Part shown: positions 57,385-64,000 of the stretch, piece after piece
Numbering within the stretch: position 1 is the first letter of the stretch
Layout: every line of letters starts with the position of its first letter
Source: Theropithecus gelada
Lineage: Eukaryota; Chordata; Mammalia; Primates; Cercopithecidae
Assembly (NCBI RefSeq): GCF_003255815.1
Contig: NC_037674.1
Coordinates: 22,804,286-22,868,285 of the forward strand
Reading direction: 5' to 3'
DNA: 64,000 bases
Program-made: the position numbers and the translations under genes
Notes under the pieces: model-generated
Told to the model about the DNA's origin: nothing
Database searches by the model: none
What the model saw: only the letters and a program-made list of their open reading frames with translations

Positions 57385-57870
57385 GTTGGTGTCCCAGCAG
57401 AAAACAGATGACAACTCTCAAACCGAGTAATTAGGGAGAATTTAATGAGTGGAGCTTTACCAAGATATTTACAGGTTAAGGGAAATCTATCAGGGATGAT
57501 GAAGCCGCCTGTACCCAATCATGAAAGGGAGTTATTACTACCTTTAGGCTTCCATGGAAGCAGAGCCTCTGTGTTAGCACAAAGCTATAGAAGACTGTCA
57601 AAAGGACCACAACTTTTTAATAGAAATACAAAGTCAACCCACCAGGGAGGCAGTGGGGATGGGGCTGGTGGTAAATGTCTGTATCCCATTCTACTCCCAT
57701 CTTCCATCTGCTAACAGTGCCCTTCATTGGCTGAATCCAACTGAAAGCCAGAAGGCACAGTGCTTGGGATCCCACCTGGGAGGTCAGCCTCCCAGGGCAC
57801 AGAACAGGGTACCAATGAGTACAAGAGGATATCCCAAAAGGCAAATAGAACATCCAGCAAAGAGGGCCAT
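57385..57870 (+). repeat. Mammalian dispersed repeat, family not named
   Basis: 'gtaattagggagaatttaat', 'tcagggatgatgaagccgcc', 'ctgaatccaactgaaagcca', 'ggtcagcctcccagggcaca' and 'catccagca' run in the order of a repeat I know by wording but cannot assign. The several overlapping open frames on both strands are not genes. Confidence 0.55.
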
Positions 57871-57984
57871 ACCCAGAAGCTTATGTCTGCTGGAGAGTGC
57901 GTGTAGACATCTTTGTGGTCTTAAAAAAGAAATCCCCAAGTAACACATTTCCATAACAAAGTAAATCCCCATAATTTGGATTTC

Positions 57985-58370
57985 TCCTTTTAATATGCAT
58001 TCAGTAAATATTGATTGAGCCTCTCCTCTGTGCCAGGCATTGGGAAGGCTCCTGGAGATAGAAAAGTGAATGAATAAAGCACAGTGCCTACCTTCAGAGA
58101 GCTCCCAGTCAAGTGGAGAGGGCTGTGCTCTAAGAGGAAACAAGTGAGGAACCTGCTGAGAAAGCAAAAGGAGAGGATTTCCCCAAATTCTGGCTCTTCA
58201 CAGGGGGCTTCCCAATGGAGGCCAAGTTTCAGCTGTGAATCGAAGGCTGGGAAGGAGGCAGAGTGGGGCAGGGGAAGACAGGAAAAACAGCTGGGAAGAA
58301 ACACCAGTGTTCCAAGCAGAGGAAAAGGGCAGGTGCAAGGACAGGAAGTGAAAGAACTGATCATCCTCTC
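57985..58370 (-). mobile_element. L2 3' part, antisense
   Basis: 'attcagtaaatattgattga', 'gcctctcctctgtgccaggc', 'ttcagagagctcccagtcaa' and 'gggcaggtgcaaggacagga' follow a reversed L2. The 127-, 124- and 99-codon frames overlapping here are relics or chance. Confidence 0.88.
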
Positions 58371-60732
58371 ATGGAACTCTTGAAATGATGCCCAGACTTA
58401 AACAGGAAGGTTTGGTGATTCTCAGGGTTTGTTATGGACTCAACAAAGCCTGCTCCCAATTTTCTCCTAGAAGATAGGTAAAGAAGACTTGATGGGTCCA
58501 CCATCTATTTTTGAAAGCCTGGTATTTGTAAGCATTCCCTTCTGTGGATCAACCAGAACTCTCCTAGACACCCCTTCTGTGATAACTGTCATCTCCTCTA
58601 AGTGTAAAAGGAGCCAGAATTTCTGCCTATTATTTTCAGATTGCTTCCTCTACAGGAAATTGTGTCAATTCATTTGGACATTTGTGGTTTCACTGTACTC
58701 CCGGGCCATTACATCATTATGTGGTAACTCAACTCCAGTGGCACATTATCAGAGCTGACTATTTCTGGAAGCCAGGAGATAACAAACAAAGCAGTTTCAT
58801 TTGGCCTATAAGCATGTTAAACACCCTCGGCAGAGGACAGCAGAATACAAATATGCCTTCCTCCTGACTTTTATCAAGGAGAGGCGAGGGACGTGGGATA
58901 GATATAAATTATGTGCCCTGCTTCGGTGAGAGATCTATCATAAAATCTATTGCCACCAATACAAACTGGCTTCAGTGTATAATTTAGTGACAGTTTTGTG
59001 CATTATGTCTCCTCGCTGACAAGATTGCTGCATGGCGAATGTTGCCGTATCTAGGTATGAATGGAACTGCCTAAGGATTTAAGCCATTTTATTCCGTCCT
59101 GAATTAACATGCTCAACCTAATCCTCATCTCCCCGGGAGACTGTGAATTGTGCGGGAGAATGAGCTGAAGGCTTTCCGTGCAGGTGGCTGGGGCCTGTGT
59201 TTCCACTTGCCTGCATACCGTTCCCCCTTGTGAGGCTGCTGATTGAAACTTACTCTAAGATTACCTTGCTAATAATTTGAGCCTTATCAGGGAAAAAAAA
59301 AAAACATAACAAATGAATGAGGTTTCTGCCGATAAAGAAATATAAAGGGCTTACTTTCCTAAAGATGCCTGATGCCATGGATAAATCATAGACAAATAGA
59401 AAGCTTGCTGTAGTTTAGGCCTAATTATAAATGACTTAATACCAAGTCAGACCCAAAAGATTCAGGGGTGTGATCATTTTGAAACCTAGTTTCAAAACCT
59501 AGAAGACAGAACTACAGTATCAAGATTTTCATTAATGCAAGGAAGTCTCTTCTTCACTGCTCATGTTTAGCATTATCCTTGGGGCAAATAAGGGAATTTA
59601 CCATCCCACATAGATGAGTTGGGTTCAGGCTACTGAAATACATTGCTTAATAATTGCTTTTTGGACTAGGCCGAGATACTGAATGTTAGGGCCCTTCCTG
59701 AGACCAGCAATTGTAGGAGGTATTTGTGTCTTGCTACTCAGTGAACCAGGTAGGGCATGAGCATGTTAATGAGATTTAAAAAAAGGATTTCTTCATGAAA
59801 GTGCTCACGGACACCTAAGCATCTCTACAGACTGCTCCCTTCCTGAAGAGGGGCTGGCTGAGTAGAAAATGGGCTCTGTTTCTGCTTTTGTTCCTCTCTT
59901 TTCATATTCACAGAGTGTCTCTTTCTCTGCCCACTTCAGGGTCTTCATCTGTCATCCTTCCATGTGACTTTGCCCCCTGCCTACCAGTAGTCTCTCTCTC
60001 TGTCCTTCTCCTCTTGTATCATAGGTGATCTGGATCAATGAGACTAGATATTCAAAGAGATAGAGAAGATGAAAAATGATCACCTCAAGGGTAGCAAGAA
60101 TAAGAGATTTATAATTGTCTGAAGATGACCTAAAATCACCATGGGCCTTTTATGGAAACATAGCTATGCCTCTCACCTTTTTTGAAAACAACTGCTTCAT
60201 CATGAGACACCTTAGAAGGTGCCCCAAAGCTTTCAGGTCAAGCCACAGTGAAACCTCTGCTGCATAGTTGGCCACATGGAGAACATCTTCAGGGCTTCCC
60301 CTTGGACTCTTTAAATTCTTCTACCACCTGGGTAAGAAGTCCTCCTTTTCCCTCTCTTTCTCATTGTCTTTGTACTTTCTATTTCTCTTTTACTAAATCC
60401 TGCTTTTCAGGGTAAATTTTAAAAACTCATCCACAAACGGGAATGGGAAGTTGAAAATAAGTATAATCATTTTCATAGGGATCCTCACTTCTAACATAAT
60501 TGCTATTGACTACTCATCCGCTAGAGAGGGTTAAAAAAAGGCACCTGAATTGGCTAGAGCCTGATTCAAAATGCTCTCAGAGGTCTGACCCCACTGTAAG
60601 TCATGTAATTGTAATTGTGCAATTTCAGCCTCCAGTGAGGGTAGAAGAGGCAAGGGAGCCTTGCAGGGGTCTCTGAAATCAGATAGGCAGTTTTTTATGT
60701 CATTTACTTAGATGGCAATTTAAAAGAGTAAC
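58371..60732. other. Unassigned 2.4-kb stretch, no transposons recognised
   Basis: No gene or named repeat. Contains a perfect short hairpin 'ttttgaaac-cta-gtttcaaaa' at 59477-59497 and the regulatory candidate at 58880. Confidence 0.5.
58880..59300. promoter_or_regulatory. Possible conserved regulatory stretch
   Basis: Repeat-free sequence of balanced composition with several CpGs not decayed ('gaggcgaggg', 'gctgcatggcgaatgttgcc', 'ttgtgcgggagaatgagc'). It also has an E-box-like 'caggtg' and TAAT-type sites. It looks like a slowly evolving element. Confidence 0.28.
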
Positions 60733-60759
60733 AAAAAAAAAAAAAAAAAAAAAAAAAAA
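60733..60759. repeat. A27 homopolymer
   Basis: A pure run of 27 A with no Alu, L1 or recognisable processed gene upstream. Confidence 0.95.
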
Positions 60760-61582
60760 GGCCAAACAAGTCCAGTAGAGCAGGGCAGCAGAAGGAAGGG
60801 GGAAGGCCACCCACCATAGAAGCTCTCAGCACCTATTGGAGAACAGGGGAAGCCTCTCCCACTTCCTCTTTGGTAAGTGGTGGGATTTCAGGAAGTGTAA
60901 AAAAGAGAAATCCTGGCTCTTAAACTAGTTTCTTCACCAAGGTAAGCCTTTGGTGTCTGACCTCCAATATGTGTATTTTAATTCTTCTTTTTCATTCTTG
61001 TTGCTTCCTTCCCTGCTACCAGCTGGTACCCCATTCCTGCAGGACTTTGCTCTCAACCGGCTGTGCCCTATCTTTTCTTCATTCTGAACTGCTAAGACCT
61101 TTGACCATTTTTCTTAGAGCTATTTGCCTTTTATTAAGGAATGTGAATATTTCAAAGCTCTCATGTACTATAATTGAGAGAAGGAAAGCTGGAAAGGGGG
61201 GACCTTTTTGAGGGCTGAATACTGAACGGCATCTCTAAAAATATTTCCCATGAGCAAATATGTATTGGTAAAAGGCTAGTTTTAAGGTAGGCCATGACTT
61301 TGGAGGCACTACTGGGAACCTGAAAATTATTAATAATCCTCCCAAGGGACCAGACTTATTCAGACCAAAGCAGCTAGTCAGTGTTGACCATGACCAGCAA
61401 TGCCTGCTAGAACCTGCACATTTAATTTCGCATCTGTAATCAGTAGATAAGTACCATCATTATGGAGGTGGGCAGCTGGCTTTCCTGCCCTGCCAGAAAT
61501 GGTTTATGTTTGCTTGCTTTGGTTTTGGTTTTTGTTGGTAGTGGTGATGTTGGTTGGCACCAATATGGAACCAATAATTCTT
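60760..61582. other. Unassigned stretch
   Basis: No gene or repeat recognised. Confidence 0.5.
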
Positions 61583-61876
61583 TTTGTTTTTTTTGAGATG
61601 GAGTCTCGCACTGTCGCCCAGGCTAGAGTGCAGTGGCATGATCTTGGCTCACTGCAACCTCCGCCTCCCAGGTTGAGGCAATTCTCCTGCCTCAGCTTCC
61701 TGAGTAGCTGAGATTACATGTGCCTGCTACCATGCCTGGCTAATTTTTTAATATTTTTAGTAGAGACGGGGTTTCACTACGTTGGTCAGGCTGGTCTCGA
61801 ACTCCTGACCTCGTGATCTGCCCACCTAGGCCTCCCAAAGTGCTGGGATTACAGGCGTGAGCCACCGTGCCTGGCC
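61583..61876 (-). mobile_element. AluS (Sc/Sg-like), reversed, with target duplication
   Basis: Reverse Alu ending 'gagccaccgtgcctggcc'. 'ctcctgacctcgtgatctgc' suggests Sc/Sg. The 17-bp duplication 'tggaaccaataattctt' (61566-61582) recurs as 'tggaaccagtaattctt' (61877-61893) with one mismatch. Confidence 0.96.
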
Positions 61877-61893
61877 TGGAACCAGTAATTCTT

Positions 61894-63640
61894 AATTGGG
61901 TGGTCCTTTGTTTATTTGTTGTCTCAGGACTTTGCTTGACAACAGGAATTACCTCCATGAGAAGTGTTTGCCAAACACTTTAAAGTCCTGTGGGTTGACT
62001 GCACTTTTCTAATAAAAAGACAAAAACAGACAAAATGATCCCCTCAAAAGAAAAAGAAGAAGAAGCTCTAATTTTCAAAGTGGCAGTGACACACTAAATA
62101 TACACATTTGTTAAGAAGAAATTTTGAAAAAAAAAATCAATGTTTAACTTATACAAGTGTTTTAAAAATATATGAATATCTTGGGTGCATATTTTGGCAA
62201 AAGAGTGTTTTGACCAAAAATTATGTGGAAATGCCAAAAAAATTTCTATGATAGCACATGTAGATTGTTCTGGAATTTGCTGGAGATCTAGTTCCAAAAG
62301 AAAACCAGCCTCTCAAAGATTTTCTGTGAAATTAATTGATGAAAAGTGGTCATGTATATATGTGTGTTTCTGTGTTTGAGATTCTTTTCCTACAGAAAAT
62401 AAAGTGTTTTATTGAGTTCACAGCACAAAATAAGGAAGGGAGTTTTGTATGCCAATCTTATAAAACTCGTAGCCTCTTACTTTATTTCCTCACCATGTCT
62501 GTTTTCTTTAGGGCATTTTGAGCAGTGGGGAAAAAGGAAACTAAATTTATATTCCTCCTTAGATGCTTCCTGAAGAAAAGAAAAAATAAATAAATACTGG
62601 AAAATGCTTGTGAATTTTTTTTTCATGAAAATGTCTGTAAAATAATCCACTCTTGAAACTGCTAACAGCTGTTTTTTCACACTCTATAACCCCCAGCAGG
62701 TCAGAAAATCCCCTGCAGATTTCAAGATATTGCATGTCAGTAGAGTAAAGCACAGTTCTTTGTTACTATTATTTTAAGGCCAGGTTTCCCATATTACTTC
62801 AACATGAAAAGCTCCTGTGCTATATAAGTAAATGTTTTCTAGCTGGCAAAAGGTAGTATCATTTTATTTCCATCCAGACATGGGGTAGGAGGATGGCCAC
62901 TTCAACTCCTCATGCTTGACTACACCCAGAACAAAACCAAGGAAAGTGTAAGGCACCTGGTTGATGTAATCCTGAGTCTCTGTTTTAAACTTTAATGTGG
63001 ACACTGCATTCATTTTTAACTGAATAAGGACAATGCTTCAGCTCCTCCACACTTATTCACCATATCAGTGTTCAGAGAAATAACCAAATTCTTATGCATT
63101 TTTAGTTTTGTCTTTACTTAAGCTATAACTAGGATGAGAATTCCCAAGAAGAAAGCCCCACATCTAGATCTTGCTCATCACGTCATGGCTCCTAAGGGCT
63201 GATTGTCCAATTTTTTTTAAGGTAACCAAGAGTACAGTCCTCTAACTTTAGTCAAAGGCGTGCAGTTTGAAGTAGAGTTGGAAAACAGGCAAGTTGGTCT
63301 GTGGGACCATTTAGCTTGTATCTTACCTTTATCATTTCATTCCTCTCCATCCTTCTCAGTTGGCCAACGTTTAGAAGACTGGATTTTCAGCCTCATACAT
63401 AATTGTGGAATGAAGGAGTATCTTTCTCTTTAGCATGTAGCCCTGATACGCATGGTTCAATAAGGCCCACCACCATGTAGCAGGATAGATCAAAGGAAAG
63501 GCCCTCCTTTAAGGTTACTACAGGGAAGTTTGATGTATTATTTCCTCTCACATTGCATCAGCCGGAACTAGGCCACATCTAGCTGCCAGGGAGGCTGGAA
63601 AATGTAGTTTTTATCCTGGCTGTCCCTTTGGAAATACATA
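61894..63640. other. Unassigned AT-rich stretch
   Basis: No gene or named repeat seen. Overlapping short frames at 62094-62753 on both strands lack domains. Confidence 0.5.
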
Positions 63641-64000
63641 CAGTTGACCCATGAACAATTCAGGGGTGAAGGCCACCAACCTCTAACACAGTTGAAAGTT
63701 CACATATAACTGACTTTCGAAAAACTTAGTGAATAATAGCCAACTGTTGTCTGGAGTCTTACTGATAACATAAATTGAGGCTTAACACAAATGTTCATGT
63801 TATGTATACTAATACCATATTCTTACAATCAAGCTAGGGAAAAATGTTATTAAAAATAATGATGAGAAAATATAGTCGTATCGATAACGTAGTTGATTAA
63901 CACACATGTTTATGTTATATATATTATATACCATATTCTTACAATCAGGTAAGCTAGAGTGAAGAAAATGTTATTAAGCAAAACATTAAAAATAAAATAT
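63641..64000 (+). mobile_element. Tigger-type DNA transposon (cut by window end)
   Basis: Starts at the terminal inverted repeat 'cagttgacccatgaacaatt', preceded by TA (63639-63640), as expected for a Tc1/mariner-type target site. 'gaataatagccaactgttgt', 'ggagtcttactgataacata' and 'attcttacaatcaagctagg' are Tigger (probably Tigger2) wording. A segment of about 119 bp is present twice in tandem. The far end lies outside the window. Confidence 0.85.

Noticed and set aside
57784..58364. Several overlapping 96-127 codon frames on both strands
   Set aside because: They overlap an antisense L2 and an unnamed repeat and contradict each other in frame and strand.

Overview
This is non-coding, AT-rich nuclear DNA from a primate, most likely an Old World monkey (macaque, baboon or guenon type). 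Alu, L1, L2, MIR, MaLR and MER elements mark it as primate. The young AluY copies point to cercopithecids: the copy at 1-122 carries 'gagatccggcc', and the copy at 15398-15720 carries 'cgcctcgcccggctaa', which resemble monkey AluYR-type diagnostics rather than the human AluY consensus. That assignment rests on recall of consensus sequences, not on an alignment.

I see no gene I can support: no exon chain, no processed pseudogene, no tRNA, snRNA or other RNA gene. All open frames are short (170 codons or fewer). The longest are either antisense Alu or other transposon reading frames, or show no recognisable domain. The window is best read as a gene desert or part of a very long intron.

Layout. 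1-1606: AluY end, then an antisense L1 split by two Alus. 1.6-13.1 kb: mostly unassigned, with MIR and L2 relics, a (CT)(AC) microsatellite and a 49-bp tandem duplication. 13.15-15.85 kb: a solo MaLR LTR with perfect 5-bp target duplications, a MIR, an AluJ, and an L2/L3-type relic split by a young AluY with a perfect 14-bp target duplication. 16.1-16.9 kb: a perfect inverted repeat with 200-bp arms and a 419-bp spacer, the most unusual structure in the window. 17-22 kb: unassigned, with a diverged tandem array and a small hairpin. 22.4-26.7 kb: dense old repeats (antisense L1, L2, an MLT1-type LTR, Alus, and a sense L1M 3' part split by an Alu). 26.7-44 kb: mostly unassigned, with MIRs, microsatellites and some possible conserved regulatory stretches. 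44.4-45.7 kb: an L2 relic hosting MER5A and MER1B-type hAT elements, followed by an antisense L2. 49.2-50.5 kb: a long sense L2 reaching its 3' end, with a MER5-type insertion. 53.9-54.4 kb: an old DNA transposon hit by an Alu left-half insertion. 55-58.4 kb: L2 and MIR relics plus one unnamed dispersed repeat. 61.6 kb: AluS with a 17-bp target duplication. 63.6 kb to the end: a Tigger-type DNA transposon with an internal 119-bp tandem duplication, cut by the window edge.

No genes act together here. Any function is probably regulatory. Several repeat-free stretches rich in homeodomain, TCF, SOX or AP-1-like words (12.7, 36.6, 39.5, 42.7, 51.2 and 59.1 kb) are the candidates, but their conservation cannot be judged from one sequence. 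Repeat family names come from recalled consensus sequences and were not checked by RepeatMasker. Boundaries of old elements are approximate, while those with target-site duplications are exact.
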